Source of the DNA: an uncultured Saprospiraceae bacterium
GTDB lineage: Bacteria; Bacteroidota; Bacteroidia; Chitinophagales; Saprospiraceae
Length of the DNA stretch: 64,000 nt
Assembly (NCBI GenBank): GCA_938001865.1
Contig: CALLAW010000053.1
Span: forward strand, 1 to 64,000
Reading direction: 5' to 3'
Shown here one piece after another: positions 57,301 through 64,000 of the stretch. A program made the position numbers and the translations under genes. A model generated the notes under the pieces. It searched no databases, was not told the origin of the DNA, and saw only the letters and a program-made list of their open reading frames with translations. Numbering within the stretch: the stretch's first letter is position 1; each line of letters opens with the position of its first letter.

Positions 57301-58031
57301 CCTGCTTGATCCGGGGTAAAGGGATCAGTGCTCGGATTAGTGTATAATGTTGCATCTACGAGGTCAAACTCTACACTTAGATTATTTCGAAATATCGCAG
57401 ATACACCATTGACGGCAAAATTTATCCATGCATTGACAGCCGTGAAGTCATTTCCATTTGCGATATAATATTCACTCGTAATCGCTAAGACCAATCGATA
57501 GATATACAGCCCCTCACCATGCTGGATAAGATTAGCTCTGTGAGATGATTCGTTAGCGTTGAACTCATCGAGTTGACCTTGAAGTTCGGCATTGCCACAT
57601 TGCCATTGGTCGCTACTGCCGATTTCTCTTTGGTACTTACCTGAGTTGATATCAAGAGGTGTGATAGCAGTCACCAAACCATCTTTGTAGAGAGTGATAA
57701 ATACTCCGATAGGTGAGACGTGCATATATCCATTACTGTTGTCAGTAGTAGAGTTTAGCACATAATTTCTACTCTCTGGAAATTTTTTGGAGAGTCTATT
57801 ACTTGAAGTGCTCTTATCAGACACTCGATATGTCTGTACCTTACTCTGAGTTACCGGTATCTCGATGACACTCGATGCCCGCTTACTTAGGTTGTCAACC
57901 GAGACTTTCTCTACTTGCGTAAATGTAAAGGTTTCAATATGATGATTATGCTTGTGTGTTGAGTCTTGAGAGATAAGTACATGCGTAAGCATCAACAGTA
58001 AGGATGTAATTAAAATAAATCTTGTCATCAT
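51390..58031 (-). CDS. Giant secreted metzincin metalloprotease with Ig-like repeats and CHU_C (type B) tail
   Basis: The 2213-residue protein has a signal peptide (1-21) and a prosegment. A reprolysin-like metzincin follows with HEFGHMFDAEH at 323-333 (H323, E324, H327, H333) and Met-turn TIMSYNG at 359-365. An Ig-like region with an EWRVNGT core comes next (near 565-650), then many Ig/PKD-like modules of about 80-90 residues (LGDDLAACVGEEISL, LGADRSGCEGDQIIL and others). The last 90 residues are the gliding-associated CHU_C domain (ITPNGDGKNDELYFEGL, FNRWGNIIY). The type B tail and the downstream PorP/SprF gene point to T9SS export. Role as a surface-attached protease is inferred. Confidence 0.93.
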   Translation of the reverse strand: MMTRFILITSLLLMLTHVLISQDSTHKHNHHIETFTFTQVEKVSVDNLSKRASSVIEIPVTQSKVQTYRVSDKSTSSNRLSKKFPESRNYVLNSTTDNSNGYMHVSPIGVFITLYKDGLVTAITPLDINSGKYQREIGSSDQWQCGNAELQGQLDEFNANESSHRANLIQHGEGLYIYRLVLAITSEYYIANGNDFTAVNAWINFAVNGVSAIFRNNLSVEFDLVDATLYTNPSTDPFTPDQAGGASRPSQAQSVIEDLYSLNEYDIGHVFHNTSESINGGISGWSGGGVAGLGVVCRDTRKASGWSGSFNNQSTGFISLTTHEFGHMFDAEHTFNGIGDNCTSAISETSAYEIASGTTIMSYNGLCQSDNNIPGAGVMDDYFHVRSLNQMIDYIRGSGNCIQPTNLNNSIPTSDANPNNEQYVIPVRTPFFITGVGTDDDESDELTYCWEQYNEDGAGTPTQGKFGIAAANDARAPLWRSFPPTSSPTRYIPRLSNVLNNIDDDFEVLTRRSRETTLRLTVRDNNGDHGAIAIDEVDVSFSSNGPLLIFPFGVPNMEAGQPFEIEWRVNGTEDFCDNVDILLSIDGGLTFDFVLAEGIPYADTDGSTNETFSTTLPAGLPATDEARIMVKCVDSDYLQFYDVNTNNETISSSCIGTGSSICDVEPLSVESGDPLLDLDETFSLGQLSNTVNGVIDSNDPSGPVIRLDPSGNCDVFTNRTRDEFDFQVSESGSYTFFYSNAAAPNFSSRYVSYHTVDNFDVNNPCTSLIATNASEGSSSNSTSFGNPTTLNLEKCVEYKILSFSFSSSNTLEYEVSGPGNIISPSNTNADYAYTFIAINQTSNTILGVSDLADFTTLPGGDYLVYGVNYKASGVEPPLNQTPSDWIGRSLNDVLSAGGCLLLSSNSKPLSIEGGCSIFDVQVSDMETCTDEETFNISLDISYANHPVDGTLVVNGQTFPITTSPQTVTIVSPSDGSTIPLSVTIAEDPTCDFLQDLEVTAPALNPIIDEVNTLPPTGCETADGSIEVTTVNSGNFTYTLSAPASPDITNDTGIFNNLPPGFYQVSVQSTQDCSIDYDQNPISLIGDNTLTALIDPNVIDYCTDQIEPIIVESNTGVDFEWSSISATTTILSNTNSYLPTESGTYQVIVRDDTGCSQTAIAEVNIIENPETGLQVDTAICQFDELLLDATAIVTANYTWQFEQQTIEDSNSNGINISEAGQYTLEVTDQGCKSFDTFNLSLIAVPIFELGDDLAACVGEEISLDVSDDIFITNPQFSWTAPDNTEIGTSADITLTGSNGTGSYSLVVNDVDTGCNYSDQVTIDYVETPTINIPEDEVRFCQDENVTIISESNFTNIIWTLNGDTLIDVSDAFVTLDTPGEVIAQVGINTCIARDTVDVVLSELPVVLLGADRSGCEGDQIILDASNETSTFNWYINDINVELEGDDEYIANVSGVYVAETRNDDQCINTDTVIVTLEPTWPIDIGQDTIVCDSDNLRLPATTQAPNQSWYYNPTQLPDLPNGFVSGQDTLICQPGDTGFYIAETQRGDCFARDTIEVTKNPSPELDLPLVEFICGVGNSVTVAPDDIVEGIDYAWYLDQDLIVQGEEATFDADGFYTLVATDAIGCTSSSMIGINTVPTEYSLQFSSGTTVIQPDVDTIRVCGGQALSITATSDDPTELAIFSWYTDLLETPVSTSPSFTINNNSDARYYVEYTHFNSGCQIIDSFFVEYSIPPIVELDNMVACEGQDIIIDTGLEGFNHTWFFGNTVLESSNQSQISVSEAGEYFVSIYETNEDCAITESFQVTTTPSPQVVPLSDGLICSGQSIDLVVQADSEDYDYQWFQGPNTIIGATEDNITVQEGGLYTVIITSNGNCADTLMSNVIESLIDPLELGDDIPLCPGETITVAPIDGQFANYQWSTTEVTEEITITATEVEEITTTNITLVVDNGEGCILSDEINIINFPIIDAEIISDVEGLCATDSIELVATGGLYYNWTLGSESLSADDVGAVIANPQETTIYVVEVTDDCPQNGDTDTLTLNVFPLSDFSAGVDTCAFEDLPFNLEAMGGIDYQWDNTNLISGASNIANPVIRIDEETTFTVTITDEFGCMFVDEVDVCLRANAEDLVDIVTIITPNGDGKNDELYFEGLELYPTNKLTIFNRWGNIIYSQLDYQRGGDTLFDGTNGIDELPSDTYYYILEFNGLFIKEALTITRD

Positions 58032-58085
58032 TAGGACGATTTAATCGTGATTATTAGGTGTCTATAGAGTGTAATCATTGATTTC

Positions 58086-58769
58086 TCAACGATAATGATT
58101 CAGTGATGGTAAAATACTAAAAAATTCGGTTTTCAGATTGCTGATTGCACGAGCAATATCCCAGTTGTCTCGATTGCGTGGTTCCACATAATTGGAGATT
58201 GCTCTGAATTGGAAACATGGGATATCTAATATCTTACATGCATAATAAAACGCTGCGCCTTCCATAGATTCTACTTGCGGTGAAAACTTAGCCAATCGTT
58301 TGCTAATCGTAGCAGACGTACCACTTACAGTATTGACAGTAATAGCGTCTACGACCCTTAGTGATTTCGGATAGAATCTCAGTTCTGTTTCCAATTTACC
58401 TTGAGTGAATGGAAATTGATCAGGATCCTGAAGGTCTAGATCGATCAACGAAGTAAAGTCCCCGTTGCTCTCCTCGACACCTAGATCCCCGAATTGGTCT
58501 ACTCCGACTATGATGACGTCACCAAGACTAATTGATCGATCGTAGGCTCCGGCTAATCCCACTTGGATTGCAAGATCGATACTGCCAATTGACCTGAGTT
58601 GTGACATTGCAAATGCTGTCTTCATGGCACCTATACCAGCAACCACAATCTCGAAGTCTATATCTTGATAGGTGTAGGTACTGAAGGATGTCTTCTGACC
58701 ATGCTCATCAAAGAGCTCGATCAATGGTGCCATCTCAAATACGGTAGGTGCTGTCAGGATTACTTTCAA
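58086..58769 (-). CDS. mqnB: Futalosine hydrolase
   Basis: MqnB removes hypoxanthine from futalosine in the alternative menaquinone pathway. The 227-residue protein belongs to the PNP/MTAN nucleosidase fold. It shows FEMAPLIELFDEHG near the N-terminus, IQVGLAGAYD at 88-97, and VESMEGAAFYYAC (catalytic-site Glu) near 180. The start is TTG at 58769 because no in-frame ATG is nearby. No other mqn gene is next to it. An MTA/SAH nucleosidase is the main alternative, but the motif layout fits futalosine hydrolase better. Confidence 0.86.
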   Translation of the reverse strand: MKVILTAPTVFEMAPLIELFDEHGQKTSFSTYTYQDIDFEIVVAGIGAMKTAFAMSQLRSIGSIDLAIQVGLAGAYDRSISLGDVIIVGVDQFGDLGVEESNGDFTSLIDLDLQDPDQFPFTQGKLETELRFYPKSLRVVDAITVNTVSGTSATISKRLAKFSPQVESMEGAAFYYACKILDIPCFQFRAISNYVEPRNRDNWDIARAISNLKTEFFSILPSLNHYR

Positions 58770-58783
58770 GTGAATTATTACAT

Positions 58784-59638
58784 TTAGTTTCTAGTTCGAG
58801 ATTTTGATTTATTCTGAGTCTTAGATCCCCCTTGGTATACAATTGAGATCCCTGGTGTCATCCCCAATACTTGATGGAATGAAAAGCCAAGTTCTACTCT
58901 ATATAACTCTCTAAGATGCAACGCCATACCGGCAGAGAATGTACCTGGTAGGGTAGCAGCACCCACTCTGAGTGAGAGGATGTCAATGATGCGATAGTCA
59001 ATACCGAGACTGGCAGTGAACTCACCATCGATATACTTGGATCCCTCTACAGTGACTGAGAGTCTATCAGTTGGGAGATAGGAGAGTCCCGCTGAGAGCT
59101 TAGTAGGTGTTGTCTGATTATTGACAACTGTAACAGCTACAGGTGATTGGAGATGAAATCCAAATGAGACCTTACTGACTACTTGTGATTGTATGCCTAT
59201 CTCTACTGTACCATAATTGGTCCGACCAAATGATTGGATACTTGTACTCACAAGATTGAGCTTAGCACCGATTGCGATGAGGCTCCCTAGCTGTCTGCCA
59301 TATCCGAGTCCTATAATCTGCTCATTGAATTCTGCAAATCCATAATTGGAGATACCTAGGCCAAATGTGCCATAAGATTGAGTGGGGAATGCTATGCCTA
59401 AGGAGAGATCTGATAACTCTACGATAGAGTTGAGCTGGACACCTGTTACCATTACTTCTAGGCCGTCACTCTGAGCAAGTCCAGCCTGGTTGCTGAAGAG
59501 TGAGTAGATGTGAGTAGCATTGACATCTGCCCCAGCAAGCGCTAGGCTATATGCACCCTTTGCTTGAGTCTCGCCAAACTGTGCATATGAGGCACTTGAG
59601 ATTCCAATAAGAAGGAATACTATGCAGATTGATTTCAT
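58784..59638 (-). CDS. Outer-membrane protein (PorV/PorQ-like)
   Basis: The 284-residue protein has a signal peptide (to about residue 19, ASYAQ). The first mature segment (AYSLALAGADVNATHIYSLFSNQAGLAQ) follows the FadL/PorV/PorQ plug pattern. After that come alternating beta-strands (YGTFGLGISNYGFAEF, SFGFHLQSPVAVTV). The C-terminus ends in a basic tail (SKTQNKSKSRTRN) rather than an aromatic barrel end. A T9SS link is plausible by resemblance only. It is 14 bp upstream of mqnB on the same strand. Confidence 0.72.
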   Translation of the reverse strand: MKSICIVFLLIGISSASYAQFGETQAKGAYSLALAGADVNATHIYSLFSNQAGLAQSDGLEVMVTGVQLNSIVELSDLSLGIAFPTQSYGTFGLGISNYGFAEFNEQIIGLGYGRQLGSLIAIGAKLNLVSTSIQSFGRTNYGTVEIGIQSQVVSKVSFGFHLQSPVAVTVVNNQTTPTKLSAGLSYLPTDRLSVTVEGSKYIDGEFTASLGIDYRIIDILSLRVGAATLPGTFSAGMALHLRELYRVELGFSFHQVLGMTPGISIVYQGGSKTQNKSKSRTRN

Positions 59639-59702
59639 CCTCCAAAGTTACTTAAACTGATGATATTTTTTTGTGTAAGCGAGACTATTAGATATAAATT
59701 AT

Positions 59703-60605
59703 TTACATATATAGTTGCTTGGCAATACGAAATGTGTTGGCGTGGGCATCTATGATATCAACCAATCTCGGAGAGTAACCTCCACCCATGCTGACGATGA
59801 TAGGCAGATTGTTAGCCTTCGCTTGGCTTAAGACATATTCATCTCTTTGTTTCAATCCACCCTTAGACATTGCTAATCTACCGAGTTTGTCACTCTTCAA
59901 GGGGTCCACTCCTGCGAGATACATCAAGATGTCAGGTTTCTGATCATGGATGATGCTGGGTAGGATATGATAGAGTTCGCTGAGGTATGCTTGATCTTCT
60001 GTGGCATCCACGAGGTTGATGTCTAGATCAGATTGCATTTTTTTGGTAGGGTAGTTACGAGCACCATGCATCGAGAGGGTATATACTCGAGGGTCCTCTC
60101 TAAATATGTGTGCTGTACCATTGCCTTGATGGACATCGAGATCGACGATAAGGATCTTACTGACGATATTATCATTGAGTAGCAGATTGGCCGCAATAGC
60201 AAAATCATTGAACACACAGAATCCTTCTCCTCTATCTGCGAAACTGTGATGTGTGCCTCCTGCAATATTGAGCCCTATCGAGTGATGATGTATGGCATAG
60301 ATGGCATTGTCATATGTACCTCCTGCGATCACTAGACCTCTCTCTATAAGATCTTTCCTTACGGGAAATCCAATTTTGCGGATCTCTTTGGCTGAGAGAG
60401 TTAATGTCCTGAGCTTACGGATATACTCTGGAGTATGGGTAGATGACACTTGATCCCAAGTGAGTGCCTTGGGTTTGCAGATTTGGTCTGGTTCGAGAGT
60501 ACCTTCGTAGAGTAGTTGCTCTAGGAGAAGGGGATACTTATCCATAGGAAACCGATGCCCCTCTGGAAGAGAATACTTATAATGATCAGAAAATGTTACT
60601 TGCAT
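59703..60605 (-). CDS. Histone deacetylase-superfamily zinc deacetylase
   Basis: The 300-residue protein carries the full HDAC-family active site: the catalytic pair H119/H120 in GGTHHSFADRGEGFCVFND, zinc ligands D157 and H159 in DLDVHQGNGTAH, and D234 in AGVDPLKSD. In bacteria this superfamily removes acetyl or related acyl groups from polyamines, small molecules or protein lysines. The start ATG at 60605 gives a normal family N-terminus (VTFSDHYKYSLPEGHRFP). The substrate is unknown and no acetyltransferase is adjacent. Confidence 0.92.
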   Translation of the reverse strand: MQVTFSDHYKYSLPEGHRFPMDKYPLLLEQLLYEGTLEPDQICKPKALTWDQVSSTHTPEYIRKLRTLTLSAKEIRKIGFPVRKDLIERGLVIAGGTYDNAIYAIHHHSIGLNIAGGTHHSFADRGEGFCVFNDFAIAANLLLNDNIVSKILIVDLDVHQGNGTAHIFREDPRVYTLSMHGARNYPTKKMQSDLDINLVDATEDQAYLSELYHILPSIIHDQKPDILMYLAGVDPLKSDKLGRLAMSKGGLKQRDEYVLSQAKANNLPIIVSMGGGYSPRLVDIIDAHANTFRIAKQLYM

Positions 60606-60665
60606 ACAAGGCTCTTAACCAATGTGCAATTCTCATTGTTGTAATTAAGAGGATTTTGGAATCAG

Positions 60666-61268
60666 CTAAAGCTTGTAATAGAGAGTCAAGAATACTCGAT
60701 TGCTCACCGAGTTATCTATGATGTCACTACTGATTACCTTCTCAATCAATCGAGATGATGAAGAGAGATAATCTATGCCTATGCTAAAGTGATCTAACCT
60801 TACATTTACACCAGTGAGATATTGGAAAGTGAATTGATGGAGATCGGTAAATTGATCAATTGTCGAATCACTATTGAAGCGCAGTCGTCCCATGACTCCA
60901 CCTTTGAGATCAAACATAAAGATCTTGATCCCTCCCATGAGAGGTAAGATGACCTTAAACTCTTCAATATCATTATTCTCTATCTGATATCGATCTACAT
61001 CTAATCCCAATCCAGCTTCCGCAAATACCAATGGAAGATCTATACGATAGCCTAGTGTAGCATGATAATTGATCGCCTTGTTCTGTAATGTAAACTCATC
61101 TGTCTCAAGATCTTTGAAGTCAGCGGTATGGATACCGATCCCAAATTTGATGGCTCCTTGGCCAAATGTGGTTTGAGATTGAAAAATAAATAGCACAAAA
61201 CAGCTAAATACTAGTTGTTTACCAAGAGTAGTAAGATATTTGCAGTAAGAATCATTGTTGGATTTCAT
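60666..61268 (-). CDS. Predicted outer-membrane beta-barrel protein
   Basis: The 200-residue protein has a long N-terminal export signal (hydrophobic at about 17-31, then TTFGQ). The mature part is made of alternating strands (GYRIDLPLVFAEAGLGLDVDRY, GVNVRLDHFSIGIDYLS) and ends in FLTLYYKL, typical of a barrel C-terminus. There is no family call. It is 60 bp from the HDAC-family gene on the same strand and 38 bp from divergent engB. Confidence 0.68.
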   Translation of the reverse strand: MKSNNDSYCKYLTTLGKQLVFSCFVLFIFQSQTTFGQGAIKFGIGIHTADFKDLETDEFTLQNKAINYHATLGYRIDLPLVFAEAGLGLDVDRYQIENNDIEEFKVILPLMGGIKIFMFDLKGGVMGRLRFNSDSTIDQFTDLHQFTFQYLTGVNVRLDHFSIGIDYLSSSSRLIEKVISSDIIDNSVSNRVFLTLYYKL

Positions 61269-61306
61269 ATGTCTAATTTGGAGTATATGAGCAAAAAGAG
61301 TGCCGT

Positions 61307-61906
61307 ATGAAGTATTTTGAAGTAGAATTTTTAGGAAGTTTTGAAAGAGTAGATCAATGCCCTTACTCTGACCTACCAGAATTTGCCTTTCTTGGGAGGT
61401 CTAATGTGGGCAAATCTTCACTGATTAATAGCCTACTCAATCGCAAAGGTATCGCTAGGACCTCTGGTACTCCTGGTAAGACCCAACATGTCAATCTCTA
61501 TGAAGTCGAGAAGCAATGGATGTTCACAGATCTGCCAGGGTATGGATATGCAGTGATCTCCAAGAAGCAGCGTAAGAAGTGGGAAGTCATGATAGAAGGA
61601 TATCTGACTAAGCGGTATAATCTCATCTGTACCTTCCTCCTGATAGATAGTAGACATCCACTCCAAACCGTAGATAGAGAGATGATGCAATGGTTCGGTG
61701 ATCGGCAATTACCATTTGTGATTATTTATACCAAGACAGACAAACTCAAGCCAGACGATGTAGGCAAGCACATCGAAGTCATAAGGCAAGGCATCCTTGA
61801 GGAGTGGGATGCGTTACCACAAGAATTTATTACCAGTGCTGAAAAAAGTACTGGTTTGGAAGAAATCCATACTTTTGTCTCCCAATTTGAAAAAATAGAA
61901 GATTAG
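61307..61906 (+). CDS. engB: Ribosome biogenesis GTPase EngB (YsxC/YihA)
   Basis: EngB is an essential GTPase for large-subunit assembly. The 199-residue protein has G1 GRSNVGKS at 30-37, the switch region RTSGTPGKTQ at 51-60, G3 DLPGYG at 75-80, and G4 TKTD in IIYTKTDKL. The N-terminal FLGSFERVDQCP segment is typical of the family. It is divergent from the barrel gene, and an acyltransferase gene follows 15 bp downstream. Confidence 0.96.
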   Translation: MKYFEVEFLGSFERVDQCPYSDLPEFAFLGRSNVGKSSLINSLLNRKGIARTSGTPGKTQHVNLYEVEKQWMFTDLPGYGYAVISKKQRKKWEVMIEGYLTKRYNLICTFLLIDSRHPLQTVDREMMQWFGDRQLPFVIIYTKTDKLKPDDVGKHIEVIRQGILEEWDALPQEFITSAEKSTGLEEIHTFVSQFEKIED

Positions 61907-61921
61907 ATTACTAGCCCAAGA

Positions 61922-63607
61922 TTGAGTAGAAACTATCGACATATTATAGAGGATATTAATGATTGGCCAATCAGTCAATTCACTAAGAATCGTGAGGAAT
62001 TTGTCAGAGAACTCAGATTATATACGATCGAGAAAGTACTAGCACATAAGCGCTATGATCTCCCTGAGCTGTTGCAAAAATCGATATACTTCGAGAAGAA
62101 AAGAGTAAAAGGAGAGGAGTGGAAAGTCGATCCAGCAGACGAAGCAAAGTTTTGGCAAAAAATCGAAAAAGAACTCTTCGCAGTCAACTCTATAGACCAA
62201 CCAACCAAGAAAGATTACCTGCCGATATTAGAGAAGATGATCCATCGCTATGCCGAGGAGATCGTAGGTAACTTCAGACCTAAGACATTCAAGTTTGCAA
62301 GGAAGTTCTTGACATGGTTATTCAAGAGGATATACAACAGAATCAGTCTTCGTAGGATCTATAGACTTTGGGGCAGCACAGATTCACTGCTTGAGAAGTT
62401 TACAATCACAGGGCCTTCTGATAAGATTAGGACCCTATTCAACAAAGGTGTAGTCGTATTCGTGCCTACTCACTTCTCTAATCTTGATTCGATTCTGCTT
62501 GGTTATCAAGTAGATTTCATCACTAAGATTCCGGCATTTCTCTATGGTGCTGGTCTCAATCTTTACAATACTGAGATTATCGGATACTTCATGAATCGGC
62601 TTGGTACCTACCGAGTAGACAGACGGAAGAAGAATCTCATCTACATCGAAACTCTCAAATCGATGAACACCCTGTCCATGATACAAGGAGTGAATAATTT
62701 GTTTTTTCCAGGAGGGACTAGATCTCGGAGTGGTGCAATAGAGGATAAGATCAAGCTCGGATTGTTAAACTCTACAGTAGAGGCACAGAGATATATCGTG
62801 GATCATGGATTGGATCGTAAAGTGTTCATCGTACCTGTGGTGACGAGATTCCCATTTGTGCTCGACGCTAACCAACTCATCTCCGATCATCTCTCAAGAC
62901 AAGGTCAAGAGCGGTACTACCACGAACGTCCTAAGATGTCAGCGACGAAGTTGCTAAGAATATTACTCAAAGGAATGTATACTAGCGAAGGTAAGTCCTA
63001 TCTCGCTTATGGTCAACCGATGGATGTATTTGGCAATAAAGTGGATGATGAAGGGAGGAGTATCGACAACTCCAACAAGCAAATCGATATCAGAAATTAC
63101 TTCTCTGGGATAGAAGATCAAGCGAATTATATCCAAAGAGAAAAAGTCTATACGAAGAGACTTGGAGATAAAATAGTACAACAGTATAGAGAAAACAACA
63201 TCATCATACCATCACACTTGGTCGCATACCTAGCGTATCACCACGTGACAGTGAGCTATAATGAAACAGATATATTCAATTTGCTCCTCTTGGATGTCAA
63301 GCACATAGAGGTGCCAGTTGATCTGATTATACAGCAGATTGACTTTGTCATCAAACAACTCAAGGCTCACTATCCAAAGGTCTTACTCGCTGACGAATTG
63401 GACTTGACACCCAAGGAGGTATTTGAAGAGGGCATGCGGTACTTGGGAGTCTATAATAGTCAGAAGCCTCTCTATATCAAGTCCAATATACTCAAGACTG
63501 AGAGTCTTAAACTCCTCTATTATTATCACAATCAACTCTCATCGGAGGCTGTTGCAGATATCGTAGAGAGTAAAGAGTTTGGCTTAGTCGTAAAGAGACA
63601 AGACTAA
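61922..63607 (+). CDS. PlsC/PlsB-like glycerolipid acyltransferase
   Basis: The 561-residue protein has an acyltransferase core with motif I VPTHFSNLDS (H184 and D189, HxxxxD), a middle motif around YRVDRRKK at 230-237, and motif III FFPGGTRSRSG at 261-271. Length is well above PlsC (about 250) and nearer to PlsB-type glycerol-3-phosphate acyltransferases, with about 170 residues before and 290 after the core. It probably acylates glycerol-3-phosphate or lysophosphatidate at the membrane. The start is TTG at 61922, 15 bp after engB; no in-frame ATG is close. Confidence 0.85.
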   Translation: MSRNYRHIIEDINDWPISQFTKNREEFVRELRLYTIEKVLAHKRYDLPELLQKSIYFEKKRVKGEEWKVDPADEAKFWQKIEKELFAVNSIDQPTKKDYLPILEKMIHRYAEEIVGNFRPKTFKFARKFLTWLFKRIYNRISLRRIYRLWGSTDSLLEKFTITGPSDKIRTLFNKGVVVFVPTHFSNLDSILLGYQVDFITKIPAFLYGAGLNLYNTEIIGYFMNRLGTYRVDRRKKNLIYIETLKSMNTLSMIQGVNNLFFPGGTRSRSGAIEDKIKLGLLNSTVEAQRYIVDHGLDRKVFIVPVVTRFPFVLDANQLISDHLSRQGQERYYHERPKMSATKLLRILLKGMYTSEGKSYLAYGQPMDVFGNKVDDEGRSIDNSNKQIDIRNYFSGIEDQANYIQREKVYTKRLGDKIVQQYRENNIIIPSHLVAYLAYHHVTVSYNETDIFNLLLLDVKHIEVPVDLIIQQIDFVIKQLKAHYPKVLLADELDLTPKEVFEEGMRYLGVYNSQKPLYIKSNILKTESLKLLYYYHNQLSSEAVADIVESKEFGLVVKRQD

Positions 63608-63622
63608 GCGGCTGTCCAATTA

Positions 63623-64000
63623 TTAACTTTGATATTGACTCTCTACATTTTTTGCTTTTTGGAGTACACTCTCTTTCATCCCTGAGATATAGTCAGTGAG
63701 TCTTGTATCGAGTGCCGTATCATTGATAGCTAAGATACGTGTCGCGAGTAGTCCAGCATTCTTAGCACCATTGAGAGCTACTGTTGCTACAGGTATACCA
63801 TTGGGCATCTGTAGGATGGAGAGTATTGAGTCCCACCCATCGATAGAGTTACTTGACTTGATCGGCACTCCGATGACGGGGAGTGATGTGAGAGAAGCTA
63901 CCATACCAGGGAGATGAGCTGCTCCACCAGCTCCAGCGATTATGATTTGCAACCCCCTCGCTTTTGCCTCTTGAGCATATGCCACCATACGCTGTGGGGT
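63623..64000 (-). CDS. purE: N5-carboxyaminoimidazole ribonucleotide mutase PurE (partial, start beyond right edge)
   Basis: PurE converts N5-CAIR to CAIR in purine synthesis. The visible 126 codons cover the C-terminal three quarters. They begin [12 protein letters not shown] inside the usual SAHRTP segment, and then show [15 protein letters not shown] (substrate loop) and [10 protein letters not shown]. An apparent ATG at 63988 is an internal methionine, because the conserved TPQR codons continue upstream to the window edge. It is convergent with the acyltransferase gene (15-bp gap). Confidence 0.93.
   Translation of the reverse strand, partial: TPQRMVAYAQEAKARGLQIIIAGAGGAAHLPGMVASLTSLPVIGVPIKSSNSIDGWDSILSILQMPNGIPVATVALNGAKNAGLLATRILAINDTALDTRLTDYISGMKESVLQKAKNVESQYQS

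Noticed and set aside
63623-63988. Complete short PurE starting at the ATG at 63988.
   Set aside because: Conserved PurE residues (TPQR) continue in frame up to the window edge, so the gene is cut rather than short.
1-64000. tRNA, rRNA, riboswitch, prophage or insertion-sequence genes.
   Set aside because: Intergenic regions were read on both strands and none showed a cloverleaf, rRNA segment, known aptamer pattern or transposase/integrase frame. A covariance-model search could still reveal small RNAs.

Overview
The window looks like a chromosomal segment of a Bacteroidota bacterium, probably from the Saprospiria or a neighbouring marine lineage. The GC content is about 40% by eye. Supporting signs are TAnnTTTG-type -7 promoter elements, few Shine-Dalgarno sites, a PorP/SprF outer-membrane protein, a CHU_C (gliding-type, type B) C-terminal domain, a Por-type (type A) sorting domain, many Sec/lipoprotein signals, bacillithiol synthesis (bshC) and the futalosine route to menaquinone (mqnB). 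No rRNA, tRNA, CRISPR array, transposase or phage gene was recognised. About fifty protein genes are called; one, purE, is cut by the right edge.

Layout. 1-341 holds 13-bp tandem repeats flanking a 155-bp double-hairpin core. 0.4-5.1 kb: thymidine kinase, a YfhO-type membrane protein and a polysaccharide flippase. 5.1-7.4 kb: a double-Kazal protein, a small membrane protein and a TlpA-like lipoprotein. 7.7-13.5 kb is housekeeping: accD, bshC, a PyrR-like phosphoribosyltransferase, hemE and an orphan protein resembling fold-type I PLP enzymes. 13.6-14.8 kb: an outer-membrane barrel, then a second, about 95% identical copy of the repeat core with longer 13-bp arrays. 14.8-18.2 kb: cysteine desulfurase, ung, a DUF423 protein and an FMN-dependent alpha-hydroxyacid dehydrogenase. 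18.2-18.9 kb: a PIN-type toxin-antitoxin pair. 19.1-26.5 kb: a compact minus-strand run (secreted protein, miaE, C1 peptidase, priA, FAD-linked oxidase, alpha/beta hydrolase) plus a DoxX-like gene.

26.6-34.9 kb is mostly plus strand: a lipocalin-like lipoprotein, an SLC13 transporter, a cytochrome c, and then a tyrosine/homogentisate catabolic run (hmgA, fahA, flavin reductase, a HisC-family aminotransferase, a GNAT). 34.9-37.4 kb: an OB-fold protein, YceI and a di-haem peroxidase. 37.5-58 kb is a surface-protein region. It contains a 3071-residue HYR-repeat protein with two C-type lectin domains that appear nested in HYR domains, and a 2213-residue metzincin with Ig-like repeats and a CHU_C tail followed by its likely PorP/SprF partner. 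Between them lie a peptide-binding lipoprotein, a redoxin and lipB. 58-64 kb: mqnB, two outer-membrane proteins, an HDAC-family deacetylase, engB, a PlsC/PlsB-like acyltransferase and purE.

The most unusual signal is the dispersed non-coding element at 1-341 and 14378-14779. It has no visible protein and no assigned function. Its two cores have identical length and differ at only about 8 of 155 positions, while the flanking 13-mer arrays vary in number and sequence.
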